From NCBI RefSeq assembly GCF_030295405.1, contig NZ_AP027080.1, forward strand, positions 2,294,001 to 2,358,000: a stretch of DNA of 64,000 bases, in the 5' to 3' direction. The translations under genes and the position numbers were made by a program. The notes under the pieces are model-generated. The model did no database searches, had not been told where the DNA came from, and saw only the letters and a list, made by a program, of their open reading frames with translations. Source of the stretch: Mesoterricola silvestris. GTDB taxonomy: Bacteria; Acidobacteriota; Holophagae; Holophagales; Holophagaceae. Of this stretch, positions 1-7,679 are shown in pieces; the stretch's first letter is position 1, and the number at the start of each line of letters is the position of its first letter.

Positions 1-425
1 AGCCCCCAGGCCCCGCGGGTGTCGGTCTTGGTGGGCGTCGCGAAGACCGGGCTCACGCCCAGGTAGTCCACGGGCTCGTCCTGGGCCCGCACCACGTCCT
101 CCCAGGTCTCCACGGAAAGGCCGATGATCGCGCCCGGCAGGAGGCGGCGCACGGTGGCGCAGGGCATGTCCTGCTGGCCCACGTGGACGCCCTCGGCGCC
201 CACCGCCAGGGCCACGTCCAGGCGGTCGTTGATGATGAGCGGGACCTTCCAGGGCGCCAGCAGGGCCTTGAGGCGCGCCGCCTCCTCCACGAAGGGGCGC
301 GTGGCCAGGTCCTTCTCCCGGAGCTGGACGCTTGCGGCGCCGCCCCGCACCGCGGCCAGGACGACCTCCTCCAGGGACCGGCCGCGGCAGAGGCCGCGGT
401 CGGTGACCAGGTGGACGCCGTTCAC
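1..425 (-). CDS. thiE: Thiamine-phosphate synthase ThiE (partial, 3' end beyond window)
   Basis: Joins the hydroxymethylpyrimidine and thiazole phosphates into thiamine phosphate in the cytoplasm. Reading the minus strand from GTG at 425 gives VNGVHLVTDRGLCRG, then VQLREKDL, then IINDRLDVALAVGAEGVHVG, then a YLGVSPVFATPTK-like stretch. These are the signature blocks of the ThiE TIM barrel: the pyrophosphate-binding QLREK, the NDR and the GVHVGQ. The GTG overlaps the thiM stop as GTGA, so the two are translationally coupled. About 141 residues are visible; the C-terminal third lies outside the window. Family assignment is firm; only the end is missing. Confidence 0.93.
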   Translation of the reverse strand, partial: MNGVHLVTDRGLCRGRSLEEVVLAAVRGGAASVQLREKDLATRPFVEEAARLKALLAPWKVPLIINDRLDVALAVGAEGVHVGQQDMPCATVRRLLPGAIIGLSVETWEDVVRAQDEPVDYLGVSPVFATPTKTDTRGAWG

Positions 426-1228
426 GCGACCTCCGCCCGCAGGCGCCCCTTGATGTCGGCCTCGGAGAGCCGGTGCAGGGCGTCGAGGAAATGCAGCTGC
501 AGGGTGCCGGGGCCGTCGGCCTTGGCCGCGGCGATCTCGCCGCAGACGCCCATGACGGCCATGGCCTGGGCCGCGGCCAGGACCGGGTCGGGGGTGATGG
601 CGGCGAAGGCGCCGCACAGGGCCGAGGCCGTGCAGCCCAGGCCCGTGACGCGGGTCATGAGGGGGTGCCCGTTGTGGATGCGCAGGGACCGGTCGCCGAT
701 GATGTAGTCGGTGGCGCCGCTGATGCACACCACCGATCCGTGGGCCTCGTAGATGGCCCGGGCCGCGGAGACGGCGTCCTGGGAGGCGTCGAGGCTGTCC
801 ACCCCCTTGGTGCCCGCCCCCGCGCCGCGAATGGCCATGATCTCGGAGGCGTTGCCCCGGATGATGGCGGGCCTGAAGGCCGCCAGGAAGTCCCGGACGG
901 TGCCGGTGCGGTAGCGGGTGGCGCCCGCCCCCACGGGGTCCAGGACGATGGGGATGCCGCGCCGCGTGGCGTGCTCGGCCGCGAGGAACATGGCCTTGAC
1001 CCACTCCCGGCTGAGGGTGCCGATATTGAGCACCAGGGCGGCGGAGATGCCCACCATGTCCTCCATCTCCTCCTCCGCGTGGGCCATCACGGGGGAGGCG
1101 CCCAGGGCCAGCAGGGCGTTGGCGGTGGTGTTCATGACGACGTAGTTGGTGATGTTGTGCACGACGGGGGATTGCGCGCGGACGGCGGTGAGGGCCTCCC
1201 AGGCGTTCAGGGCTTCGGATGCGGGCAT
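422..1228 (-). CDS. thiM: Hydroxyethylthiazole kinase ThiM
   Basis: Phosphorylates 5-(2-hydroxyethyl)-4-methylthiazole, the salvage route to the thiazole half of thiamine. The protein has 268 residues, normal for ThiM. Visible family blocks are NITNYVVMNTTANALLALGASPVMAHAEEE split over the N-terminus, IPIVLDPVGAGATRYR (the DPVGAG substrate/ATP motif), IIRGNASEI and the C-terminal TGLGCTASALCGAF, which carries the glycine-rich anion hole and the catalytic cysteine region. An AAAGGA ribosome site lies about 7 bases before the ATG. The gene starts only 14 bases after the lanB stop and overlaps thiE by 4 bases, so lanB-thiM-thiE appear to form one transcription unit. No TPP riboswitch can fit in that gap. 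Confidence 0.95.
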   Translation of the reverse strand: MPASEALNAWEALTAVRAQSPVVHNITNYVVMNTTANALLALGASPVMAHAEEEMEDMVGISAALVLNIGTLSREWVKAMFLAAEHATRRGIPIVLDPVGAGATRYRTGTVRDFLAAFRPAIIRGNASEIMAIRGAGAGTKGVDSLDASQDAVSAARAIYEAHGSVVCISGATDYIIGDRSLRIHNGHPLMTRVTGLGCTASALCGAFAAITPDPVLAAAQAMAVMGVCGEIAAAKADGPGTLQLHFLDALHRLSEADIKGRLRAEVA

Positions 1229-1242
1229 GGACGGTTCCTTTC

Positions 1243-4200
1243 CTAACCTTCCATCTTATCCCGTGCGCGCCCGACCCGCGCCAGCTGGGAACGGTACACC
1301 CGCCCCAGGAAGTCCGCGAGCACCAGTTCGTGGGCGCGGTGGGACCCGCGCATGAACCGGTTCACCTGCATGTGCACGAGGCTGGCCGCGAGGTCCTCCA
1401 GGGGCAGGGAGAGGCGGCCATGGGAGGCGGCTTCGGCCAGGCGGTGCAGGCACGTGCGCTGGCGGTGGAGGCGGGGGTCGGGGAGCGCGGGCGGGGCGGG
1501 GCGTCCGGGGACGGGGATCCAGGCCTCCAGGTCCCTTCGCAGGCTCCGGTAGCGCTCGCCGAGCTGGATGCCAAGTTCCGGGTTGAACTCGCGGCCGAGC
1601 CCGCCCCGGATGGCGTCCACGATCCTGAGCTTGGCCGTGAGGCTCAGCCCCAGGCCCGAAAGGAGCTCGTCCATGGCCTTGAAGGCGCGCTGCCAACGCA
1701 GCCCGGAGCCCTCCTCCCCGTCGCACTCATGGAGAAGATCCAGGGCCTTCTCGCTGTCCTGCTCGAACCAGGCCTCGGCGAGGAGCATGCCCTCCAGGCC
1801 CCCGTACCGCTCCAGTTCGCGCTCGTACGTGTCCACCTGGACCTTCCAGCAGGCGCCCGATTTCAGGTGCGGGGCCAGGATGCGGCGGATGAGGGGAAGC
1901 AGGTTCGAGGTGAGCTGGGTCGGGGTGCCGTGGAAGCGCAGCCGGAGGTGGGACTCGGGGTCCGCGTACCTCACGAAGAACCAGCGGTCCCAGGCCTGGA
2001 CCGTGATGCGCCGGAGGGTGTCCAGGAGCACCGCGAGGATGCGGTCCGACGCCGCGGGGCCCGCGTAGACCTTGATGTAGAGCCATTCGGACCCTGGCGG
2101 ATAGGACCGGGCCGCCTCGGCCGTGCTGGAGGGGCGCGGGGACCGCCTCGCGGGGAGAGGGGGTTCCTTCTGCTGGAAGGGGATCACCAGTTCGTGGAAG
2201 TAGCGGCCTTCGGGCCCGGCCGCGGCCAGTTCCTCCGGGCCCGGGAAGGCCTCCACAAGGGTGAAGGAAGGCCGGCTGGCCACGATGTGCTCCAGGGTGG
2301 CCGCGCGCAGCGGATCGTCCAGATCCACCCAGAGGGTGCTGTCGGCGTCCTCCAGCACCACGTGCCGGGGCAGGCGCCGCGGAGCCCGGAGGGCCTGGAG
2401 GCCTCCGGCCTCCAGTTCCCGGGCCTCCACGCGCCAGCGGGCCCGGCACAGGACGTGGCGGCCGCGGGTGACCCGGGGCAGGAAGGGCAGGGCCTCCAGC
2501 GGGCCCCAGGTCCATCCCCCGGCCCTGCCGTCCTGCTCCTGCAGGTGCGCCAGGAACCGGAAGACGGGAAGGCCCTGGGCATAGTTGTGGGCGGTGGCCA
2601 TGCGCGGGACCACTTCGCGGCCCAGCCGGATCGAGCGCAGCACGAGCCGGTCCCCCTCCAGGGCGAGGGTCAGGTCCGCGGGGGGGATCTGGTGATCCAG
2701 GGGGGCGCCGCTGGAGCCCAGGAAGGGGATCTCGAAGGCCCGCAGGCGGGGGCGGGCGATGATGTTGCCGATGCGGCCATCGGGCTGGTGCACGATCTCC
2801 GCGAAGACCGCCTCGGGGCGCCGGGCCTCCTCCACGCGCAGCAGCTCCTCCACCCGGGACGCCAGCCGCGGGTCCCCCAGGCAGAACCGCCCCAGGAGCT
2901 GGGCCCCCGATGGGCCGGAATAGGATTCCATGAGCACCTGGAAGTCCCCCCGCGCCAGGGCCTCCGGCGAAGGGGAGGCCAGGGCCGCCAGGGCCGAGAA
3001 GGTGGCGGGGAAGGGCCTCGGCCCGGGCTCGCCCAGGATGGCCAGGTCCGCGTCGTCCAGGGCCCACTCGGGGGCGTTCCCGAGGAAATGGAGGCGCTTG
3101 AGGATGTGCCGGTCCCGGGCGGTGAAGGGCGGATCGGCTTGTGCCGCGGCCTGGAAGGGAAGGCCCTGGAGGAGGGGGGATCCGTCCAGGCCCGGCGGGG
3201 GCTTGGGGCCGAAGCCGATGCCCGCCTCGGCGTCCAGGGCCTCCAGGAGGGGCACGGCGCGGGTGCCGTAGCGCTCCCGGAAGGCGTCCCGGAAACGGTC
3301 CAGGGGGCTTTCCCGCCGGTGGGGCGTGATGAGGCGCAGGCGTTCCACGGCTTCCTCCAGGGCCCGGCGCACCTCCGGGCCCAGATGGAGCTCCTCCGAC
3401 GGCTTGTGGAGATCCACCTGGAACAGGCGCCTGGGATCGGCGGGCACGGCGAGGGCCTCCAGTTCCCGGGCCAGGGCCCGGTACCTCCCGGGGGCGGCGC
3501 CCGCCCCGGCCTCGTCCAGCTCCCCCAGCTCCGTGACGATCCGTTCGAGCCGCTCCCCCAGGGGCCGGGTCCCGCCCTGGGCCTTGAGGTGGCCGGCCAG
3601 GGCCTGGAGGGGCTCCTCCCCGGTGACGGCCGGTTCCAGGTCGCTGGTGAGGATCCGCCCCTCCACCAGTTCATCCAGGAAGCCCGAGGCCTCCCCGGGC
3701 TCCACCTCCACCGCCTGGGCGAGGACCCCCGCCAGGCTGCCCAGGCCCGCCCCGCCCGCGGCGCAGGCCAGGGCTTTGTCCAGATGGCCGGTGGGCTCCA
3801 GGGCCACCAGGTGGTACTCCCGGCCCTCACCGGCGCCAAGGCGGGGCTCGGCGTAGTGCCAGCGCCCCGCGGCCAGATGGAGGCTGGTGTTGGGCCTCCA
3901 GGTGAGGAGTCCGCGCACCTCCGGGTTGCGTTCCAGATCGGCCACCAGGGCCGCCAGGTAGTCGTTGTCAAGCCGGGTGCGCCGGACGCATTGGGCCAGG
4001 GGCGGCACGCGCAGGTCGCTGACCGGGCCCCAGGCCCCCACCCCACAGCCGGCGAAGAGGCCGAAGGGCGTCGAGCGGGAACCCATGCGGGTGAGGTACC
4101 GCACGAGGCTCTGGTCCACCCGCTGGGCGCGGGCTTCCGGCAGATCGCCCCGCAGCCATGGATCCAGGGCGGTATCCAGGTCCGGGGAGGCGAGGAAGAG

Positions 4201-4332
4201 GGCTTCCCGGATTTCCGGGCGCCGCACCGCCGCGGCCAGGTGTTCCCGGGTCCAGGCCCGGGTGGGGTCCACGGGCAGGCCGGGGGTGCGGAGAACGAAG
4301 AAGGGGGCTGTGCGGACGGTGGGAGAAGGCAT
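1243..4332 (-). CDS. lanB: Full-length class I lanthipeptide dehydratase (LanB-type, with SpaB_C elimination domain)
   Basis: Class I LanB enzymes use glutamyl-tRNA to glutamylate Ser/Thr of a precursor peptide and then eliminate glutamate, giving Dha/Dhb. This 1029-residue protein has both halves. Residues about 10-700 resemble the Lant_dehydr_N glutamylation domain (N-terminal PFFVLRTPGLPV, then VRYLTRMGSRSTPFGLFAG). From about residue 748 it has the SpaB_C elimination domain: WLYIKVYAG, then WFFVRYADPESHLRLRF, then DTYERELERYGG. The length matches NisB/SpaB rather than split dehydratases. No LanC, protease or ABC exporter is adjacent. The gene is divergent from a Cys-free candidate precursor at 4553-4711, with a LytTR-like operator between them. 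thiM follows 14 bases downstream. Family is firm; the substrate is inferred from position. Confidence 0.92.
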   Translation of the reverse strand: MPSPTVRTAPFFVLRTPGLPVDPTRAWTREHLAAAVRRPEIREALFLASPDLDTALDPWLRGDLPEARAQRVDQSLVRYLTRMGSRSTPFGLFAGCGVGAWGPVSDLRVPPLAQCVRRTRLDNDYLAALVADLERNPEVRGLLTWRPNTSLHLAAGRWHYAEPRLGAGEGREYHLVALEPTGHLDKALACAAGGAGLGSLAGVLAQAVEVEPGEASGFLDELVEGRILTSDLEPAVTGEEPLQALAGHLKAQGGTRPLGERLERIVTELGELDEAGAGAAPGRYRALARELEALAVPADPRRLFQVDLHKPSEELHLGPEVRRALEEAVERLRLITPHRRESPLDRFRDAFRERYGTRAVPLLEALDAEAGIGFGPKPPPGLDGSPLLQGLPFQAAAQADPPFTARDRHILKRLHFLGNAPEWALDDADLAILGEPGPRPFPATFSALAALASPSPEALARGDFQVLMESYSGPSGAQLLGRFCLGDPRLASRVEELLRVEEARRPEAVFAEIVHQPDGRIGNIIARPRLRAFEIPFLGSSGAPLDHQIPPADLTLALEGDRLVLRSIRLGREVVPRMATAHNYAQGLPVFRFLAHLQEQDGRAGGWTWGPLEALPFLPRVTRGRHVLCRARWRVEARELEAGGLQALRAPRRLPRHVVLEDADSTLWVDLDDPLRAATLEHIVASRPSFTLVEAFPGPEELAAAGPEGRYFHELVIPFQQKEPPLPARRSPRPSSTAEAARSYPPGSEWLYIKVYAGPAASDRILAVLLDTLRRITVQAWDRWFFVRYADPESHLRLRFHGTPTQLTSNLLPLIRRILAPHLKSGACWKVQVDTYERELERYGGLEGMLLAEAWFEQDSEKALDLLHECDGEEGSGLRWQRAFKAMDELLSGLGLSLTAKLRIVDAIRGGLGREFNPELGIQLGERYRSLRRDLEAWIPVPGRPAPPALPDPRLHRQRTCLHRLAEAASHGRLSLPLEDLAASLVHMQVNRFMRGSHRAHELVLADFLGRVYRSQLARVGRARDKMEG

Positions 4333-4419
4333 GGTAGGAAAATCCGTTGGCGAGCGCGCCGATCGGCGGGCGAGGGGTTCCCCCAGCCTAGAATCGAGCG
4401 CGATTCCGGCCTGGAAATT

Positions 4420-4480
4420 TCCCTGAACGGGCGTTTTCGGGGGATGAACGGTTCGGACCCGGAATCGGCGCGTTCAGGGA
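4420..4480. promoter_or_regulatory. Symmetric four-half-site LytTR-type operator between lanB and the precursor gene
   Basis: A dyad centred on base 4450 has outer arms TCCCTGAACG (4420-4429) and CGTTCAGGGA (4471-4480) and an inner GAAC-G-GTTC. On the minus strand, ACCGTTCAT (4452-4444) and CCCGTTCAG (4431-4423) are direct repeats 21 bp apart. On the plus strand, ACGGTTCGG (4448-4456) and CGCGTTCAG (4469-4477) are also 21 bp apart. Nine-base repeats of the type [TA][AC][CA]GTTN[AG][TG] with 12-bp spacers are the known layout for LytTR regulators. One pair points each way, so one LytTR regulator could control both lanB and the peptide operon. A LytTR regulator is encoded at 5773. Confidence 0.75.
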
Positions 4481-4552
4481 TATTCTGGAGCTTCACCAAG
4501 GCCATGCCGTAAAACGGGTGCCGTGCCCCAGGGCACGCCCCAGGAGATGGCC

Positions 4553-4711
4553 ATGAAACCCCGACTTGTCCTCCGCAAGGAAACCCTTCACCTTCTCGCC
4601 TCCCCATCGCGCAGGGACGGTGCGTTGCTAGCCGGATCGCCCGGCAACAAGACTGGAGCCCATGACGCCACCGCCGCCAGCATCACGACCATCTGGACCA
4701 CGCCTTGGTGA
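4553..4711 (+). CDS. Candidate class I lanthipeptide-type precursor peptide without cysteine
   Basis: A 52-residue peptide. It starts MKPRLVLRKETLHLL, which resembles the LxLxKETLxxL leader of class I lanthipeptide precursors. A basic/glycine linker follows (SPSRRDGALLAGSPG). It ends in a Thr/Ser/Trp-rich tail, ATAASITTIWTTPW. AGGAG at 4542-4546 lies 6 bases before the ATG, an excellent ribosome site that decides the start over an upstream in-frame ATG at 4523. The tail holds several Ser/Thr but no Cys anywhere, so lanthionine rings are impossible without another thiol donor. It is divergent from lanB, and its last 50 bases overlap the start of the kinase gene. It could instead be a regulatory leader peptide of that kinase. 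The precursor role is inference. Confidence 0.6.
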   Translation: MKPRLVLRKETLHLLASPSRRDGALLAGSPGNKTGAHDATAASITTIWTTPW

Positions 4712-5768
4712 GAGGGATCCGTTCCACCCCGCCCCGAAAGGAAAGCTGGGGGAGCTCCACCTCAAGGGGTGGGTGCTCCTGTGCGTCTCCCTGCTCTTCA
4801 CGGCGGTGGCCCTCCGGGCCTACCACCGGCTCGGCGTGGCGGGCAATCCCTGGATCCTGGGATCGGCCGCGTTGCTGCCCGCGTTCCATCTGGCGACCAT
4901 CGTCCTGGCGGTGCCCATGGCCTGGCGGATCCGGGCGAGGGGCTGGCCCGTCCTCGTCTTCGCCCAGAGGCTGGTGGTGGCCCTCGCCCTCTCCGAGGCC
5001 GCCTGCGCCCTCATCGTGCTCCTGGACCTGTGGGTGCGGGGCAGGGCGGGAATGCAGACCCCGAACGCCGCGGGGGTCATGCTGTCCTATCTCTTCGTCG
5101 TGGCGCCGGCCATGACGGCCGCGGGAGGCCTCGTGGCCGCCAGAGCCAATGCAATGGATGAAAAGGAAGCCATGGTCGCAGAAGCGAACATCGCCCGGAC
5201 GCGGCTGCTCCAGAGCCAGCTCCACCCCCACGTGCTTTTCAATGCCCTCAATGGCCTGGCGGAGCTCATCCACAAGGATCCGCCCACCGCCGAGCAGAGC
5301 GTCAAGCACCTGGCCGATCTGCTCCGCAGGATCCTCCGGGCCTCGGAAACGCCGACCTTCTCCCTGGGCGAGGAACGGGCCCTGGTGGAGGATTACTTGT
5401 TCATCGAAGGGCTGCGCCTGGGCCTTCGGCTGCGCCTCCAGTGGGACTGGGATGCCAGCCTGGACGGCCAGCAGGTTCCGCCCCTGCTCATCCAGCCCCT
5501 GGTGGAGAACGCCATCAAGCACGGCATCGCCCCCAACCGGGGCGGCGGCGAGCTGCTGGTGCGGGTGGGGCGGGACGGCCGGGACCTGATCCTGGAAGTG
5601 TGGAACACCGGCGCGGCGTACGAGGCCCGGCCGGGGTCGGGCATCGGCCTGAGGAACCTGGAAGCCCGTCTGGCGTTGCATTTCGGCCTGGACACGGCCT
5701 TCAGCATCCAGCCGGACAAGGGCGGCACCCTGGCCTCCATTCGCTTGCCGGGCGTCTTGCTACACTGA
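4662..5768 (+). CDS. LytS-type membrane sensor histidine kinase
   Basis: A 368-residue kinase of the His_kinase/LytS class, which pairs with LytTR regulators. About four membrane helices lie at residues 37-53, 65-88, 98-122 and 138-160. The phospho-acceptor block LQSQLHPHVLFNALNGL follows (residues 184-200, family form PHFLFN, likely His190). The C-terminal ATPase has PLVENAIKHGI (N box) and GSGIGLRNL (G box). There is no PAS or HAMP domain, so sensing is probably by the membrane bundle, as in peptide-pheromone kinases. The ATG at 4662, with GGAG just before it, overlaps the precursor ORF. The regulator gene starts 4 bases after the stop. The context suggests that the LanB product or a related peptide is the signal; that is inference. 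Confidence 0.9.
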   Translation: MTPPPPASRPSGPRLGERDPFHPAPKGKLGELHLKGWVLLCVSLLFTAVALRAYHRLGVAGNPWILGSAALLPAFHLATIVLAVPMAWRIRARGWPVLVFAQRLVVALALSEAACALIVLLDLWVRGRAGMQTPNAAGVMLSYLFVVAPAMTAAGGLVAARANAMDEKEAMVAEANIARTRLLQSQLHPHVLFNALNGLAELIHKDPPTAEQSVKHLADLLRRILRASETPTFSLGEERALVEDYLFIEGLRLGLRLRLQWDWDASLDGQQVPPLLIQPLVENAIKHGIAPNRGGGELLVRVGRDGRDLILEVWNTGAAYEARPGSGIGLRNLEARLALHFGLDTAFSIQPDKGGTLASIRLPGVLLH

Positions 5769-5772
5769 GGGC

Positions 5773-6513
5773 ATGGACCGCCTGAACGTCGTCATAGCGG
5801 ATGATGAACCGCTCGCCCTGGAGCGCTTGGCCCGCCTGCTGAACGAGGCGGACTGCCAGGTGGTCGCTTCCCTGGAGGACGGACCCTCGCTCCTGGAGTG
5901 GGTGGCCGCCAACGGGGACACCAAGGTGGATGTGCTCTTCCTGGACATCCAGATGCCCGGCCTCAACGGGCTGGAGGTTCTGGCCGAACTCAAGCGCCCG
6001 CCTCTCACCGTCTTCGTGACCGCCCACGCCGACTACGCCATCCAGGCCTTCGAAGCCGCCGCGGTGGACTACCTCCTGAAGCCCGTGTACGAGGACCGCC
6101 TGGCCCGCACCCTCCAGCGGGTGCGGGAGCGCAAGGTGCACCGCCTCACCACCGCCGAATGGCACGCCATGCTCCCCCCCCTGGAACGGGTGCCCGTCCT
6201 GGCGGGCTTCGGCACCATCCTGCTGGACCTGAAGTTCATCACCCACTTCGAATTCGCGGACGACAAGGTGTGGGCCCACGCCCTCACCCGGCGCCACGAG
6301 ACCACCTGGGGGAGCCTGCGGGAGGTGGAGGAGACCTTCCCCGCCGCCGGCATGGTCCGCATCCAGCGCAACCTCCTCCTGCGGCCCGAGGCCGTCATCG
6401 GGGTGAGGGAACTGATGCGGGGGCGCCTGGAAGTGCGCCTGGCCAAGCACACCGAACTGATCGTCAGCCGCACCATGGCGAAGGTGCTCCGGGCACGGCT
6501 TTCCATGGATTGA
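5773..6513 (+). CDS. LytTR-family response regulator
   Basis: A 246-residue cytoplasmic response regulator. The receiver domain (1-120) has the acidic pair DDE at 10-12, the phospho-acceptor Asp58 in FLDIQMPG, Thr83 and Lys103 in LLKP. The C-terminal LytTR DNA-binding domain (about 140-244) shows FITHFEFADDKVWAHALT, then VRIQRNLLLRPEAVIGV, then VSRTMAKVLRARL. It follows its kinase by 4 bases. The operator at 4420-4480 carries repeats spaced 21 bp, as LytTR proteins prefer, so its likely targets are lanB and its own operon. Target assignment is inferred; the domain call is firm. Confidence 0.93.
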   Translation: MDRLNVVIADDEPLALERLARLLNEADCQVVASLEDGPSLLEWVAANGDTKVDVLFLDIQMPGLNGLEVLAELKRPPLTVFVTAHADYAIQAFEAAAVDYLLKPVYEDRLARTLQRVRERKVHRLTTAEWHAMLPPLERVPVLAGFGTILLDLKFITHFEFADDKVWAHALTRRHETTWGSLREVEETFPAAGMVRIQRNLLLRPEAVIGVRELMRGRLEVRLAKHTELIVSRTMAKVLRARLSMD

Positions 6514-6558
6514 CCGGGGGGCCGGCATCCAGGATCGGCCCCCCCCGCGCGGGCCGTG

Positions 6559-6584
6559 CGACTATTAACTAGACCTACTAGTCG
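6559..6584. promoter_or_regulatory. Inverted repeat upstream of the PNPOx-like gene
   Basis: CGACTA (6559-6564) and TAGTCG (6579-6584) are perfect 6-bp arms around a 14-bp spacer, which itself contains CTAG twice. It is a short AT-rich island in GC-rich DNA, 33 bases before the ATG at 6617. It could be an operator overlapping the promoter of that gene. No regulator is suggested by the sequence alone. Confidence 0.35.
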
Positions 6585-6616
6585 TCTATTCGTATCCCTC
6601 CCGGAGACCCCCGCCC

Positions 6617-7150
6617 ATGCGTACCGATGTCCGCTTCCCCCTTCGCGCCGCCCTCGCGGCCCTCCTCCTGGCCCTGCCGGCCCTGGCCGGAGCGCCGGCC
6701 AAGCCCCCGACCCGGGAGGAGACCCTGGCCGCCGCCCGGGAGCTCATGACCTCCTGCCACTATGTGGCCCTGGCCACCGTGGCGGCCGACGGCGGCCCCC
6801 AGGTGCGGACCATGAATCCCTTCCCCCCCGAGGCGGACATGTCCGTGTGGATGGCCACCAACGGCACCACCCGCAAGGTGGCCGAGTTGCGGGCGAACCC
6901 CCGGGTGACGCTCTTCTACGGCGACCTGGCCCGGGCCGAGGGCTACGTGGCCCTGCGGGGCCGGGCCCTCCTGGTCACCGACCCGGCCGAGATCAAGAAG
7001 CGCCACCGGGCCTACTGGGACCAGGCCTTCCCCGGCGGCAAGGACCTGGTCCTGATCCACGTGGTGCCTGAGCGCCTGGAGATCATCCATTACAAGTCCA
7101 ACCTAAACGGAGATCCGAAAGGCTGGGCGGTACCGGCGGTGGTGTTTTAG
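6617..7150 (+). CDS. Secreted pyridoxamine 5'-phosphate oxidase-fold protein
   Basis: A 177-residue protein with a signal peptide (MRTDVRFPLRAALAALLLALPALAGAPA, cleavage near residue 25). A split-barrel flavin-binding domain of the PNPOx/general stress 26 type follows: HYVALATVAADGGPQVRTM, then MSVWMATNGTTRKVAEL, then NPRVTLFYGD, then GRALLVTDPAEIKKRH. Family members bind FMN, F420 or haem, or lack a cofactor; which applies here cannot be read from sequence. Periplasmic export is unusual for this fold. It stands alone between the LytTR regulator and a repeat region. Function is unknown beyond the fold. Confidence 0.8.
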   Translation: MRTDVRFPLRAALAALLLALPALAGAPAKPPTREETLAAARELMTSCHYVALATVAADGGPQVRTMNPFPPEADMSVWMATNGTTRKVAELRANPRVTLFYGDLARAEGYVALRGRALLVTDPAEIKKRHRAYWDQAFPGGKDLVLIHVVPERLEIIHYKSNLNGDPKGWAVPAVVF

Positions 7151-7160
7151 GTTCGGGTAG

Positions 7161-7679
7161 CGTGGACGTCCGGGTTCCGGACCTTCGCCCTGGTTCGTCA
7201 TCGCCGGACAAGCCGGCGATGACGGGGGGGTGGGGGGGGACGATGGGGCTGTGCTACGCCCATTTTCTCCGTTGAGCGAAGGGGAGTCCGGAGCCGAAGG
7301 GCTCTCCGGGGGGGCCTGGCCTGGTGGGCGGCTGCCAAAGGGATGGTGGGCTCGCTGCGCGTGAGTCGGGTCGACGGGGGAGGGCGCCGACGCTGGTTTC
7401 CATAGCTGGCCCTCATGGGCGGAAGCATCGCGCTTTTTGACAATTCAGTGTCGGCGCCTGTCGGCACCGGGAGGTGTTACGCGAAGCGGATCCACCAACC
7501 TTTTGATTGCCGCGCACCTGGCCAGGGCCCCTCAGGAGAGCCTCCTCGCTTCGGACTTCCCTTCGCTCAACGGAGGAAATGGGCGTAGCACAGCCCCATC
7601 GTCCCCCCCCACCCCTCCGTCATCGCCGGCTTGTGCGGCGATGACGAAACGGGGCGAAGGTCGGGGACACGGACGTCTC
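7161..7679. repeat. Large imperfect palindrome filling a convergent intergenic space
   Basis: The whole gap between the genes ending at 7150 (+) and 7680 (-) is an inverted repeat with arms of roughly 230 bases. The outer ends are GGACGTCC-like sequences and each arm carries a REP-like hairpin, CGTCATCGCCGG...CCGGCGATGACG (about 7196-7222 left, about 7619-7646 right). Inward, both arms share GGGGCTGTGCTACGCCCAT and CCGTTGAGCGAAGGG. The right arm matches the element at 14440-14705. I see no gene in it; the short open frames here are frames of the repeat. It probably acts as a bidirectional terminator and is a dispersed element. Confidence 0.75.

Noticed and set aside
1229-1242. TPP riboswitch before thiM
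   Set aside because: Only 14 bases separate thiM from the lanB stop, and no THI-box sequence is seen there.
1219-4512. Very long open frame on the plus strand opposite lanB
   Set aside because: High GC at third codon positions leaves antisense frames open. The minus-strand reading gives a clear dehydratase; the plus frame gives low-complexity Gly/Ala/Gln/Arg sequence.
4333-4552. A second precursor peptide in the lanB-peptide gap
   Set aside because: Neither strand has a short frame with both a ribosome site and a leader-like start; the gap is taken up by the operator.
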